Source: Candidatus Nitronauta litoralis
GTDB taxonomy: Bacteria > Nitrospinota > Nitrospinia > Nitrospinales > Nitrospinaceae
Direction of reading: 5' to 3'
Assembly (NCBI GenBank): GCA_015698285.1
Contig: CP048685.1
Coordinates: 868,001-932,000 of the forward strand
DNA: 64,000 nucleotides
Both the position numbers and the translations under genes were made by a program. The notes beneath the pieces were generated by a model, which was given only the letters and a program-made list of their open reading frames with translations, did no database searches and had not been told where the DNA came from. Positions 34,582-43,923 of this stretch are shown in pieces; the stretch's first letter is position 1, and every line of letters starts with the position of its first letter.

Positions 34582-34911
34582 TCAAACAGTTTCGTCAATG
34601 ATCTTCTGAATTTCTGCCTTGGATTTCACGCCCACCACTTGCTGGACGATCTTCCCACCCTTGAAAAAAAGCAGGGTGGGTATTCCCCGGATATTGTATT
34701 TGGTGGCAGTCTGCGGATTGTCATCGACGTTCAGCTTCGCAACCATCAATTTACCCTCATTTTCATCGGCCAGTTCTTCGATTGTGGGTGCCAGCATTTT
34801 GCAGGGTTGGCACCATTCCGCCCAGAAATCAATCATGGCGGGCTTTTCATTTTGCAGGACCGACGTGTCAAATTCCGCATCGGTAACCGAGACAACATTA
34901 TCGGTTGCCAT
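34582..34911 (-). CDS. trxA: Thioredoxin with WCQPC active site
   Basis: The 109-residue cytosolic disulfide reductase has the active site in IDFWAEWCQPCKMLAPTIEE (Cys 34 and 37). Glutamine replaces the usual glycine of WCGPC, which may shift the redox potential. The rest is standard: KLNVDDNPQTATKYNIRGIP with the cis-proline, and LLFFKGGKIVQQVVG. No signal peptide is present. AGGAGGA precedes ATG 34911. It stands alone between convergent bioB and an AIG2-like gene. Confidence 0.95.
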   Translation of the reverse strand: MATDNVVSVTDAEFDTSVLQNEKPAMIDFWAEWCQPCKMLAPTIEELADENEGKLMVAKLNVDDNPQTATKYNIRGIPTLLFFKGGKIVQQVVGVKSKAEIQKIIDETV

Positions 34912-35173
34912 AAATCCTCCTAAACACTGATGAGTCGATTTTCAATCCCCGGCCCCCGACTGGGTAGGATAATGAAGTATCATCTTCCGACCGGTACTGT
35001 TATTTAGATTAAATCATATCCCCTATAGTTTCAAAATAATTACCGGAAAACATCTGGACCGGAATCAGTCAGGTTAAACAGGGGGATTTGATGGTATCAT
35101 ATGCCCCGGTTCCCCTCAAGCCGTAACCGGGTCTGTCCAATCAGGCCTTTGTTTTCAACATCTGGAGCGTTTT

Positions 35174-35674
35174 ATGGCCAACTTTATTTACTTTTTTGCC
35201 TACGATGAACTGATCATGCCCGAAGTTTTTGAGAAGCACGGCTTCGTGGCGAATGCCAGGTTCAATGTCACCCTCTCCGCCTATAAAATGGTGTTCCATA
35301 AAATCCCGAACAACCCGGAAGATTTTAAGGAAGGCGAGGGACGTCCCACCATCATCCCAACCGACAGCAACATTGGCATGATGGAGGGTATCCTTTATGA
35401 AATTGATGAGACCCTGCTGCCCAAACTCGACGAATATTATGGGCACCCAAATGACTACCACAGGAAAAAAATGCGCTTCACCAAACACGATTTCACTTTC
35501 ATCAATGGCTTCGTGTATATGGCACAGGTGGAAAACACCGACTCGCGTCTTTTGCCCAGCCAGGCTCAACTGGATGCCTATCGACCGGCGCGGAAAACCA
35601 TGACACGTCTGTATTTCTCCAGACTGGTGACCCAGGCCACCGTGGAAGAACCTCACAAACGTCGCCCCGGCTAA
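35174..35674 (+). CDS. AIG2/gamma-glutamylcyclotransferase-fold protein
   Basis: The 166-residue protein has the AIG2-like fold. FIYFFAYDELIMPEVF takes the place of the YFAYGSNL substrate loop, and MEGILYEIDETLLPKLDEYY includes the region of the catalytic glutamate in gamma-glutamylcyclotransferases. The strictly conserved glycine and serine of the loop are replaced by aspartate and glutamate, so the substrate may differ. The next gene starts 9 bp downstream, which suggests an operon with the DDAH-like hydrolase. Confidence 0.8.
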   Translation: MANFIYFFAYDELIMPEVFEKHGFVANARFNVTLSAYKMVFHKIPNNPEDFKEGEGRPTIIPTDSNIGMMEGILYEIDETLLPKLDEYYGHPNDYHRKKMRFTKHDFTFINGFVYMAQVENTDSRLLPSQAQLDAYRPARKTMTRLYFSRLVTQATVEEPHKRRPG

Positions 35675-35683
35675 CTTCTTCCC

Positions 35684-36445
35684 ATGGAAAGTTTGCGTGC
35701 CCTGGTGAGACCACCGGCTATGAGTTTCATCAAAGCTCTGTCACCTCACCCTGAGCGAAACAATATCGACCCTGAAAAAGCGATTCTCCAGCACAATGCC
35801 TACTGCACAGCTCTCGTAGAAGCAGGGGTAGAGGTAGTCAAGCTTGCGCCTCTTGAAGCTTTTCCCGATAGCACTTTCATTGAAGACAACGCAGTCATTC
35901 TTGAGGGCAAAGCGTACCTCACCACGATGAAAGCTCCAACCCGGAGAGGCGAATCTGCGCTGTTTGAGGCCGAGTTGAAAAAACACCTTCCTGTTGAAAC
36001 TCTGGATCCACCCGTGTTTCTCGATGGAGGGGATGTCTTGAAAACAAACGATGCGGTTTTCATCGGGCAATCCAATCGCACCGGTCATGAAGCAATTCAA
36101 TATTTCCAAAAAAAGTTAAAACATCCGGTGATCCCGGTTGAAGTGAAAAATGCATTACATCTGAAAACCGCCGCCACCTGGCTGGGCGGAAACCGACTTT
36201 TGGTGAATCCGGCGGGTTGCGATGTAAATTCTTTTAAAGACTTTGACTGCGTCGAAGTAAAAGCGGAAGATGCTTATGCTGCGAATTGTCTCGTAATCGG
36301 CGACGAGGTAATAATGCCGGCGGGATTCAAACGAGTTGAGGAAAACTTAAAAAATATCGGGTTCACTCCCCACCCGGTCAACATGAGTGAATTCGAAAAA
36401 GCCGATGGTGGCATCACCTGCCTGAGTCTTGTTTTTGAACGCTGA
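35684..36445 (+). CDS. Dimethylarginine dimethylaminohydrolase-like enzyme
   Basis: The 253-residue protein belongs to the guanidino-group-modifying (DDAH/arginine deiminase) superfamily, which hydrolyses methylated arginines to citrulline. Signature residues are in PDSTFIEDNAVILEG, FLDGGDVLKTNDAVFIGQS, ALHLKTAATWLGGN (catalytic His 159) and GGITCLSLVF (nucleophile Cys 246). The first 14 residues may be upstream of the real start; MSFIKALSPH at residue 13 is an alternative. Partner gene 35174-35674 is 9 bp upstream. Precise substrate (dimethylarginine or arginine) cannot be fixed here. Confidence 0.9.
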   Translation: MESLRALVRPPAMSFIKALSPHPERNNIDPEKAILQHNAYCTALVEAGVEVVKLAPLEAFPDSTFIEDNAVILEGKAYLTTMKAPTRRGESALFEAELKKHLPVETLDPPVFLDGGDVLKTNDAVFIGQSNRTGHEAIQYFQKKLKHPVIPVEVKNALHLKTAATWLGGNRLLVNPAGCDVNSFKDFDCVEVKAEDAYAANCLVIGDEVIMPAGFKRVEENLKNIGFTPHPVNMSEFEKADGGITCLSLVFER

Positions 36446-36453
36446 TCAAACCA

Positions 36454-37659
36454 TCACTCCGGCAGTTGTTGCTCCAGAGCCTTCCCATAGCCCACCAGCT
36501 CCACATAACCTTTTCCTTTAACCTGCTCGCCTTTGGACGTGCCGCTAACCGTGACACTCCCTTCCCAATAGGATCGGTTGATTGAGCGCAGTTCGAAAAG
36601 CTCCTGACCTTCCATATCTGGCTTGATGACTAGATCGATTTTCTTGTCTGGAATCTGAATATTCCAGCCCGAAGGATATTCAATACCCGAACGATCACTC
36701 TTCCATTTTCCGGTCGCGCGAATCTTGTATTCTCCTTTTTTAATATGCTGGGGTTTTCCGGATGATGTAACCCGCGTTCCACTGGAATAGGGATCAATGC
36801 CACCGTCTTTCAGCCTGATCTGGTAGAGCATCAACTCTGTACCATCATTAAGTTTCAAGGAAAACCAGTCCCAGCCGATCTGCGTCGGATTGAGCTGGTT
36901 ACTGGAATATTCGTGATCCATCCAACTCGTGCCGGAGACCTTGTACGGTTTTCCCTTGATCGTGACGGTTCCCGTCGTCGCCATCCGAGTGAAGGAAAAG
37001 TAATGAGAGGCGTTGCCTTCACCCTCCCCCTTCTGACTGACCCCATCATTTCCGTGAATTACCAGAGGTTTTCCCGGAACCAGGGAAAGATCCAATCCCG
37101 TCTCATTTTCCAACGCAACCAGCCGATGCCCGGGTCCTTCCTGCTTCAATTCCCAGTCCTCATTCCATACATGGAGCTTGTTTGATGCAGCCCCGGCAAG
37201 ACCAAGACTTGGGCGGTTAATGCGTTCGAAAAAATAAAACTTCTCATCCTTAAGGTCACTCACAGTCATGTGCGCAAAATAAATGTGGTCAATTTTCCAT
37301 TGGGAAGGGTTGGACAGGGCTTTATCCGGATCCAGAGCAACTCGAAAAAAAGTCAGTTGATAACCAAATTCCCGATTCGACTCATCTCGCAAATTACCCG
37401 TGTAATACCACCACTCGATGCGGTAATCCTCGTGTGAATAAAAATCACGAGGGAAAGAGTACTCGTATCCCGGAAGCGCCTGTTTGAAAGGATCTATTTC
37501 CTGACTCAAAACCGGAAACACCGAACACAAAACCATGGCAAATGTCAGGAAAAAACTTTTAAGAGCTTGTTTTAAAATTTTTTGCGGATAATTCAATTGA
37601 AGTCCCACTCTACTCAACCAGACCAACGAGATGTTATGCTCAGAGGATTGTAAGGCCAC
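36454..37659 (-). CDS. Exported lipocalin-like AttH/CrtC-domain protein
   Basis: The 401-residue protein contains a hydrophobic segment at about residues 35-52 (SFFLTFAMVLCSVFPVLSQ), a likely signal peptide, so the annotated ATG at 37659 may be too early. The body matches the AttH/CrtC (hydroxyneurosporene synthase-like) lipocalin family: DYRIEWWYYTGNLRDESNRE, GYQLTFFRVAL, HIYFAHMTVSDL, GTSWMDHEYSSNQLN and GWDWFSLKLNDGTELMLYQI. Members bind hydrophobic ligands; many accompany ABC transporters, but none is adjacent. Carotenoid hydratase activity is not implied. Confidence 0.88.
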   Translation of the reverse strand: MALQSSEHNISLVWLSRVGLQLNYPQKILKQALKSFFLTFAMVLCSVFPVLSQEIDPFKQALPGYEYSFPRDFYSHEDYRIEWWYYTGNLRDESNREFGYQLTFFRVALDPDKALSNPSQWKIDHIYFAHMTVSDLKDEKFYFFERINRPSLGLAGAASNKLHVWNEDWELKQEGPGHRLVALENETGLDLSLVPGKPLVIHGNDGVSQKGEGEGNASHYFSFTRMATTGTVTIKGKPYKVSGTSWMDHEYSSNQLNPTQIGWDWFSLKLNDGTELMLYQIRLKDGGIDPYSSGTRVTSSGKPQHIKKGEYKIRATGKWKSDRSGIEYPSGWNIQIPDKKIDLVIKPDMEGQELFELRSINRSYWEGSVTVSGTSKGEQVKGKGYVELVGYGKALEQQLPE

Positions 37660-37758
37660 TTTATACCACGCTTGATTTCGTCATAGAAAGTTTTATCCAG
37701 CCGTCTTATCCTGCACAACGATTTTACCGATAAGGTTCTTACTTATTCTGGAGACCGA

Positions 37759-38772
37759 GTGAAATCCATTTCCGCCATCATCGTTAACTGGAACGACAAG
37801 GAGGTCACTGCCGCCTGCATTCGTTCTCTGGAAGAGCAGGACTGTGGTCCGGTTGAGATCATCGTCTGCGATAATGGCTCAACGGATGGTTCCGTCGAAT
37901 TTTTAAAATCGACTTTCCCTCATGTCCACCTCATCGAAAACGAGAACAATCTGGGTTTTGGTCCGGCTTTGAACCGCGGATTAGAGGTCGCCCGAGGCGA
38001 CCATCTCATTTTCCTCAACAATGATTTGGTCCTGGCCCCGGATTGTTTAAGACAATTATCCCTTGCTCTGGATTCCAGCCTCTGGATTGGTGGAATAGTA
38101 CCTAAAATCCTGTTCGATAATAAACCGGGACGAATCAACTCTTTCGGTGTAGACATTCATTATACGGGAATCGCCTGCCCACATATGTTTGATGCAGTGG
38201 ATTCACCCAACATGAAACCCTACGAAACGGCCTGCGGAGGAATCTTCATGTTTCCCCGTTCCATTTATGAAGAAACTCAAGGGTTCGATCCTGATCTGTT
38301 TTTGTATCACGAGGATCATGATTTATCGTGGCGCATCCGCTTATTGGGCTATCGGATCGAGACCTGCCCGAAAGCCGTAATGAGCCACCAGTACAAATTC
38401 AACAAGGGTGTGTTCAAGTATTATTCGTCAGAAAAAAACCGGCTGGTCCTGCTTTTAAAAAACTACCGTTGGAAAACTCTCTTGCTTATTGCACCTGCCC
38501 TGCTGGCCGTTGAAATGGCCCAATGGGCTCACGCCATCACCAATGGCTGGTTCCTGCTGAAACTCAAAAGCTACTTTGAAATTGTGGTCGGATTGCCTGA
38601 TACCCTGAAAAAAAGAACCCAGATTCAAAGCACCCGCCAGGTCAACGATCGTGAAATTACTGGACTGCATGAAGACCGGCTACAGCTTTCGGGAATCAAA
38701 CACCCGATGCTGGAGAACTGGCTCAGTCCTTTTCTTGAATGGTATGGGGAACGCATCCGTAAATGGATTTAA
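37759..38772 (+). CDS. Family 2 glycosyltransferase
   Basis: The 337-residue GT-A enzyme is of the rhamnosyltransferase-like GT2 type. It uses a GTG start at 37759 behind CTGGAGA. Motifs are SAIIVNWNDKEVTAACIRSL, IIVCDNGSTDGSVEF, NNLGFGPALNRGL, the metal-binding FLNNDLVL, GGIFMFPRSIYEE and FLYHEDHDLSWRIRLLGY. A C-terminal hydrophobic stretch (TLLLIAPALLAVEMAQWA) may associate with the membrane. It probably adds a sugar to a cell-surface polysaccharide or lipid carrier. No polysaccharide cluster surrounds it. Confidence 0.93.
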   Translation: MKSISAIIVNWNDKEVTAACIRSLEEQDCGPVEIIVCDNGSTDGSVEFLKSTFPHVHLIENENNLGFGPALNRGLEVARGDHLIFLNNDLVLAPDCLRQLSLALDSSLWIGGIVPKILFDNKPGRINSFGVDIHYTGIACPHMFDAVDSPNMKPYETACGGIFMFPRSIYEETQGFDPDLFLYHEDHDLSWRIRLLGYRIETCPKAVMSHQYKFNKGVFKYYSSEKNRLVLLLKNYRWKTLLLIAPALLAVEMAQWAHAITNGWFLLKLKSYFEIVVGLPDTLKKRTQIQSTRQVNDREITGLHEDRLQLSGIKHPMLENWLSPFLEWYGERIRKWI

Positions 38773-38799
38773 CTTCTTTAGAAAAAGGTTGCCCGGCAA

Positions 38800-40161
38800 T
38801 CACGCCTTCATCATTTCAGCAATAATTTCGCGCCGGTAAAGAAATATTTTTTCCAGATCTTTTTTGATAAAACCCGCACCCAGGACATCACCGAACACCC
38901 AGAAAGGAACGCGGTAAGTAGCGCGATCAATGATAAGTGTGCCACCATCCTTTTCCACAAACTCGTGGGTGTGGTACCACATCCAGTAGGGCCCCACTAC
39001 CTGAAAATCCGAAAATCTTTCCGGAGGACGCCAGTCTGTGATGAGAGATTGCCAGCAAATTGGGAAACCATGAAGCTTAAGTCGATAGTTAATTCGAGTT
39101 CCCTCCGTCATTTCCGGTGTACTGTGCCGCAACACATTGAACGAAAGATGCGGAGGGGTAATTCGCTCCAGGTTGCCTGCATCCGAGAAAAAATTGAATA
39201 CCTTCTCCTGAGACCAGGGAACCCACATTTCCATGCGAAATTCCTGGGTCACCTCCTGGCAAAGGTCTCCCAGGGCCGACTCCGGGTCGGGGAAGTTAAA
39301 CTGGAATCCCGATTGTTCAATTTTCCTGGGCAATACCTTGAGGCTTCCCAACACCACGCTGGAAGCTTCTCCTAAAACAAGTTTTACAACGAAACGAGGG
39401 ACCGGTATAAACGCAGGTCGCTTCAAGACCTTCCCTAACAATTTGCTGAATTTCCCATTTTGAATGGGCTGACTCGATACGGCATTTACAGGACCACTCA
39501 CGGTTTTCTGATCGAGAACATGGACGACCATCCGAGCCAGATCGGTCACATGGATCCAGCTCATCCATTGTTCACCATCCGCAATCCGCCCTCCCAGTCC
39601 CAGCCTGAAAGGGGGGGACATCATTTTAAAAGCGCCACCTCTTCTTCCAAGGACCACACCTATCCTAAACGGGACAGTTCGAATCCCCAGCGTCTCTGCC
39701 TTCAGGGCCTCCTCTTCCCAGGCCTGGCACAGTTCTGAAAGAAAACCATCGCCCACGGAAGCCGTGTCATCCAGTTCCACGGCCTGGCGATCGCCATAAA
39801 TACCTATACCGGAGGCACAGATAAAGACTTCCGGTTTTTTTTCGAGTTTTTTGAATGCTTCGACCAAATGGTGGGTCGACAAAACACGGGATCGTTTGAT
39901 TTCGGTTTTGCGAGATTTAGTCCAACGACCGATGATATTTTCACCAGCAAGATGAACCACCCCATCGATCCCTTCAAACGCTTCTTCGGGTGGCTGAAGA
40001 AGAGATGAGTCCCACTGGAAAAACCGGCAATTGACTGGTACTTTCACCGGAGCCGTTTTAGGATCACGTGTCAGAACAGTGATCTTGTGTCCGGCTTTCG
40101 CCAAATGAAGCAAGACCTCACGACCAATAAAACCTGTTGCTCCTGTCACCAGAATATTCAA
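38800..40161 (-). CDS. TIGR01777-type NAD-dependent epimerase fused to SRPBCC domain
   Basis: The 453-residue fusion begins with a short-chain-dehydrogenase/epimerase Rossmann domain of the TIGR01777 (YfcH-like) family: ILVTGATGFIGREVLLHLA, GVVHLAGENIIGRWTKSRK, SGIGIYGDRQAVELDD and MSWIHVTDLARMVVHVLD. From about residue 305, an SRPBCC (START-like) ligand-binding domain follows (EMWVPWSQEKVFNFFSDAGN, RITPPHLSFNVL, WMWYHTHEFVEKDGGTLIID). This fusion is known in the family, but its substrate is not. It converges on the glycosyltransferase with 27 bp between stops. Confidence 0.92.
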   Translation of the reverse strand: MNILVTGATGFIGREVLLHLAKAGHKITVLTRDPKTAPVKVPVNCRFFQWDSSLLQPPEEAFEGIDGVVHLAGENIIGRWTKSRKTEIKRSRVLSTHHLVEAFKKLEKKPEVFICASGIGIYGDRQAVELDDTASVGDGFLSELCQAWEEEALKAETLGIRTVPFRIGVVLGRRGGAFKMMSPPFRLGLGGRIADGEQWMSWIHVTDLARMVVHVLDQKTVSGPVNAVSSQPIQNGKFSKLLGKVLKRPAFIPVPRFVVKLVLGEASSVVLGSLKVLPRKIEQSGFQFNFPDPESALGDLCQEVTQEFRMEMWVPWSQEKVFNFFSDAGNLERITPPHLSFNVLRHSTPEMTEGTRINYRLKLHGFPICWQSLITDWRPPERFSDFQVVGPYWMWYHTHEFVEKDGGTLIIDRATYRVPFWVFGDVLGAGFIKKDLEKIFLYRREIIAEMMKA

Positions 40162-40295
40162 TTTCCACTCACCCTAATAAAGGTCTTCACTATTTTGATA
40201 GTGATTCCATAAAATTTGATATATTGTTTCCGGATTAATCATTTGGATATGCGCAACGCATACTCAAATGGTTTTTCACTTTAAGGAAACATACC

Positions 40296-40315
40296 GTTAG
40301 CTGACCACAAGGTCT
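40296..40315 (+). repeat. GTTAGCTGACC-type short hairpin repeat
   Basis: GTTAGCTGACCACAAGGTCT; GACC pairs with GGTC around ACAA. Flanking GTTAG and CTAAC (40296-40300 and 40315-40319) can extend the stem. It ends 33 bp before the twin-CDGSH start. Confidence 0.6.
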
Positions 40316-40347
40316 CTAACCAAAAAGTGGTTTTTGAGGAGGATTCA

Positions 40348-40578
40348 ATGCCGTATAAAAATAGTCCGCACTATGTAGAAGAAACCCCCGGAACTAAATA
40401 CTATTGTACCTGTGGGGAATCGGGAAATAAACCATACTGTGATGGTTCCCACGAAACCAAAAATACCGGAAAACAACCGTTTCAATACAATTGTGAAGAA
40501 GCACGTCGTTTGGCGATCTGCGACTGTGGAAATACAGGAAATGCCCCGTTTTGTGATGGCACCCACAGCAAACTTTGA
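40348..40578 (+). CDS. Twin-CDGSH iron-sulfur protein
   Basis: The 76-residue protein has two CDGSH iron-sulfur motifs: CTCGESGNKPYCDGSH and CDCGNTGNAPFCDGTH. Each supplies three cysteines and one histidine for a [2Fe-2S] cluster. ATG 40348, behind GAGGAGG (40336-40342), is the start; an in-frame ATG at 40327 would add seven residues and lie over the ribosome site. Bacterial tandem CDGSH proteins are soluble and of uncertain redox role. A small GTTAGCTGACC hairpin lies 33 bp upstream. The 150 bp downstream hold a CCCCCTTCTTAAGGGGG palindrome near 40626. Confidence 0.95.
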   Translation: MPYKNSPHYVEETPGTKYYCTCGESGNKPYCDGSHETKNTGKQPFQYNCEEARRLAICDCGNTGNAPFCDGTHSKL

Positions 40579-40727
40579 TTCTGTAAACAAAAGATGTGTG
40601 TAATCATCAATATAACAAAATTATTCCCCCTTCTTAAGGGGGAAGGCAAAATCATTTTTTTCCGATTCTTGCTGATAAAGTTCTGTATTGGCAATTCGCC
40701 AAAATATTTAAGAAGATTTTTGAAACA

Positions 40728-42944
40728 CTACAACATGATAAGCTTGGCTTTTCGTGCAACCAGTTTTTTCTTTCCCTCGCTTTTAAAGAATACGGTCACG
40801 CGTAAATCCTCCTCCTCTCCCTCTTTCATAACCACGACTCCCTGACCAAACTTTGGATGCAGGACCCGCGTGCCTACCGCGAACTCACCACTCGCCTGCT
40901 TTCCTCCTGAAGACTTCATAGCAGGCACTTCGTCCTGACGACCTGCCCTGTTGTCCTGCCATTGAGATTTCCCACCATACCTGTCATGCAAAGGCGCTCT
41001 TTGTTCAGACATTTCTTTTTGGAGCAGCTCTGGTGGAATCGCCAGTAAAAAATCCGATGGTTGGTAATGAAAGGTGCTGCCATGCATTCTGCGATGCCGC
41101 GTGTTGGTGACCATCAGTTTTTTTCTTGCACGTGTGAGTCCCACATAGCACAAGCGGCGTTCTTCTTCATAACTGGTATTGTCGGACATGGAACTGGTAT
41201 GGGGCAGAAGCCCGTTTTCGACACCGAGGATCACCACAGCATCGAATTCAAGGCCCTTGCATGTGTGCAAGGTCATCAGGTGAATAACCCCACGGCTTTC
41301 GTCGATCAGATCCTGATCCGAAACCAGGGTGGCTGAATCCAGAAAATCCAGCAGGGTGCCCCGCCGTTCCGTTTCAACAAACGCCTCAACCGCGTTATAC
41401 AGCTCATTGAGATTTTCAACCCGTCCCCGGCTTTCAATCGTGTTTTCTTTTTCCAGCATGGCGAGGTAACCACTCTTTTCCATCGTATCCTGGAGAAAGT
41501 CGAGAGCCGATCCATCCTGATAAACCCGGCTCAGTTGATCCAGAAGATTCAAAAACTGTTCAATCTTGCGTCCCGGACCACTACCCACCAATCCACCCTG
41601 GGTGGCCTCACGCAGTCCCTGAGCCAGGGTCGCGTTGTTCTGCTGGCACCAATCTTCAACTTTTTCAACGCTGGTCTTTCCGATTCCCCGTGTCGGGACA
41701 TTGAGAATGCGCTTCAAGGAAACCGAGTCAGCAGGATTAAGAATGACTTTCATATAAGCCAGCACATCCTTAATCTCTTTTCTTTCATAAAATTTTTGCC
41801 CACCGACCACCCTGTAGGGCATTCCGAGGTGACGCAAGTGATCTTCCATCGCACGCGATTGAGCGTTGGTGCGGTAAAGCACTGCGGCATCGTCAAAAGA
41901 TATTCCATCCTCCTGGTTCCACTGGTTGAGCCGCTCCGCTGCAATTCGGGCCTCATCCACCTCGTCCTCTGCCCGGAAATAAATCACCGGTTCCCCTTCT
42001 TCATTTTCTGTCCAAAGGGTCTTGTCTTTCCGGTTTTCATTTTCACGAACCACCGCACCTGCAACTTTCAAAATCGTCTGGGTGGAGCGGTAGTTCTGTT
42101 CCAGCTTGATGACGCGGGCACCTTCAAACTCGCGTTCGAACCTCAGGATGTTCTCGATCCGGGCTCCACGCCAACTGTAGATACTCTGATCATCATCCCC
42201 CACCACACAAACATTGTGGTAACGCTGACTGAGGAGCTGGATCAACCTGTATTGGGTGAGGTTCGTGTCCTGAAATTCGTCGACCAGTAAATATTTAAAA
42301 CGTTCGTTATAGTACTCCCGTATCTGGTCTGACTGCCGTAGCAACCTCACGGTCAGCACCAGCAGATCATCAAAGTCCAGCGCGTTGTGTTCCTTGAGCG
42401 CCTTCTGATAACGGGGATATATCTGCACCGCTTTTAATGCCGGGCCATAGGAAAAGGTTTCAGGGTCCAGCTCCTCTGGCATTTTAAAATCATTTTTGAA
42501 TTCGCTGATCTTTCCAAGCAGGGATTTCGGAGGAAACGCTTCTGAATTAACCTGACCCTCTTTCATGCATTTTTTGATCAATGCCAACTGATCCTGCGCA
42601 TCAAAAATTACAAACTCATTGGAATACCCAAGCTCACTGATGTGCCGGCGCAAAAGCTTCAGGCAAAGGGAATGGAAGGTGCTGACCCAGGGAGCCGCCT
42701 CGTTGCTATCCAGCTGTTGAAATACGCGTTCACGCATCTCCCGTGCAGCCTTGTTGGTGAAAGTGATCGCCAGAATATTTTCCGGAGAAACCTGCTTGTC
42801 CCTGATGAGATGCAAAATCCGGTAAGTGATCGCACGGGTTTTGCCGGACCCGGCTCCGGCCACTACCAATAAGGGACCTTCCGTTGTGGTGACGGCTTCA
42901 AGTTGCCGTGGATTCAATTCGTCAGATAACGCCATGGGATTCAC
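40728..42944 (-). CDS. pcrA: UvrD/PcrA-type ATP-dependent DNA helicase
   Basis: The 738-residue superfamily 1A 3'-to-5' helicase acts in repair and replication. Motifs are Walker A (VAGAGSGKT, near residue 30), ILAITFTNKAAREMRERV, LLVDEFQDTN, CVVGDDDQSIYSWRGA, KLEQNYRSTQTIL, MTLHTCKGLEFDAVVILGVE and YVGLTRARKKL. The C-terminal tail GTRVLHPKFGQGVVVMKEGE is the Tudor-like domain typical of PcrA, which binds RNA polymerase. ATG 42935 (MALSDELNPRQ) is a possible alternative start three codons later. uvrD and pcrA cannot be firmly separated by sequence. Confidence 0.95.
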   Translation of the reverse strand: MNPMALSDELNPRQLEAVTTTEGPLLVVAGAGSGKTRAITYRILHLIRDKQVSPENILAITFTNKAAREMRERVFQQLDSNEAAPWVSTFHSLCLKLLRRHISELGYSNEFVIFDAQDQLALIKKCMKEGQVNSEAFPPKSLLGKISEFKNDFKMPEELDPETFSYGPALKAVQIYPRYQKALKEHNALDFDDLLVLTVRLLRQSDQIREYYNERFKYLLVDEFQDTNLTQYRLIQLLSQRYHNVCVVGDDDQSIYSWRGARIENILRFEREFEGARVIKLEQNYRSTQTILKVAGAVVRENENRKDKTLWTENEEGEPVIYFRAEDEVDEARIAAERLNQWNQEDGISFDDAAVLYRTNAQSRAMEDHLRHLGMPYRVVGGQKFYERKEIKDVLAYMKVILNPADSVSLKRILNVPTRGIGKTSVEKVEDWCQQNNATLAQGLREATQGGLVGSGPGRKIEQFLNLLDQLSRVYQDGSALDFLQDTMEKSGYLAMLEKENTIESRGRVENLNELYNAVEAFVETERRGTLLDFLDSATLVSDQDLIDESRGVIHLMTLHTCKGLEFDAVVILGVENGLLPHTSSMSDNTSYEEERRLCYVGLTRARKKLMVTNTRHRRMHGSTFHYQPSDFLLAIPPELLQKEMSEQRAPLHDRYGGKSQWQDNRAGRQDEVPAMKSSGGKQASGEFAVGTRVLHPKFGQGVVVMKEGEEEDLRVTVFFKSEGKKKLVARKAKLIML

Positions 42945-42990
42945 AGAAAGGGTGGGAAAAGAAAATAAAAGGGGAAGGAATGCCTGAAAA

Positions 42991-43923
42991 TTAAATCAGA
43001 CGCTCCCAGACAGCCGCTCCAAGAGCTTCGATCAATCCTGGAGAACTGTTCAGCGATTCGGTGCGGTACAACTTGAGGCCTTTGTCTTCTGCATATTGCT
43101 TAAACGCGATATCGATGTCGTAGAGAATTTCCACATGATCGCAAACAAACCCGACCGGAACGATCAGCACGGACTTGCCCCCGGCCTCAGCAATTTCATC
43201 GATTATCTGTTCAACTGATGGCTCCAGCCAGGGCACGGGGATCATCCCCTGACTCTGGAAGGCCTGATACCACGGACTGGGATTCACTCTTTCAATCAAC
43301 CCGTCCATGGTCCGGTTGTAGTCATGAACATAGGGATCTTCCTTGCCACGTGGACCTTCAGGAATAGAATGAACCGTAAACACCGTGTGGAATTCCTCGA
43401 TACCATCCGCTTTCATTTCCTCGACTGCTGCCTGGTAACGTTCTTCAAATGCATCGATCAGGCTGGGGTCTCCGGCCCAACTGGTGATGAAATGAATCGG
43501 GATATGGCCAGGGACATCTTTCAACGCTTCTTTAAATGAACGCCAATAGCGTTCGGTACTCCATTCACTGTATTGAGGAGCCAGACAGATCGCAATGATA
43601 CGCTCGGCACCGTCATCCATGGCCTGCTTGACCACGTCCTTGATAAACGGCTTCCACACGCGCATGGCATAGTAAACCTTGAACTCATCACCGCCCTGAT
43701 TGAGAAACACTTCCAGGGCCTCGGCCTGCTCCTGGGTCAATTTGCGAAAAGGAGAAGAGCCACCGATGATCTCGTAACGTTCGGTCACCTCCGCAACCAC
43801 TTCCGGAGACGACACCTTGCCGCCGCGGATGTTTTTGAGATATTCCGGAATATGTTTTACATCCTCCGGTGCGCCATGACCCAGCAGGATAACGGCCGTG
43901 TTCGTTATTTTAGTTTCACTCAT
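42991..43923 (-). CDS. hemH: Ferrochelatase HemH
   Basis: The 310-residue enzyme inserts ferrous iron into the porphyrin to end haem synthesis. Family motifs are VILLGHGAPEDVKHIPEYLK, IGGSSPFRKLTQEQAEAL, YYAMRVWKPFIKDVV, CLAPQYSEWSTERYWRSF, FTVHSIPEGPRGKEDPYVHD with the catalytic histidine, and VPVGFVCDHVEILYDIDIAF with the catalytic glutamate. No C-terminal cysteine cluster is seen. Its ATG overlaps the hemE stop by eight bases (ATGAGTGA), so the two are translated as a unit. Confidence 0.95.
   Translation of the reverse strand: MSETKITNTAVILLGHGAPEDVKHIPEYLKNIRGGKVSSPEVVAEVTERYEIIGGSSPFRKLTQEQAEALEVFLNQGGDEFKVYYAMRVWKPFIKDVVKQAMDDGAERIIAICLAPQYSEWSTERYWRSFKEALKDVPGHIPIHFITSWAGDPSLIDAFEERYQAAVEEMKADGIEEFHTVFTVHSIPEGPRGKEDPYVHDYNRTMDGLIERVNPSPWYQAFQSQGMIPVPWLEPSVEQIIDEIAEAGGKSVLIVPVGFVCDHVEILYDIDIAFKQYAEDKGLKLYRTESLNSSPGLIEALGAAVWERLI

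Noticed and set aside
36454-37659. Carotenoid 1,2-hydratase (CrtC) as a specific function.
   Set aside because: Only the general AttH/CrtC lipocalin fold is supported. No carotenoid gene is in the window and the protein has an export signal.
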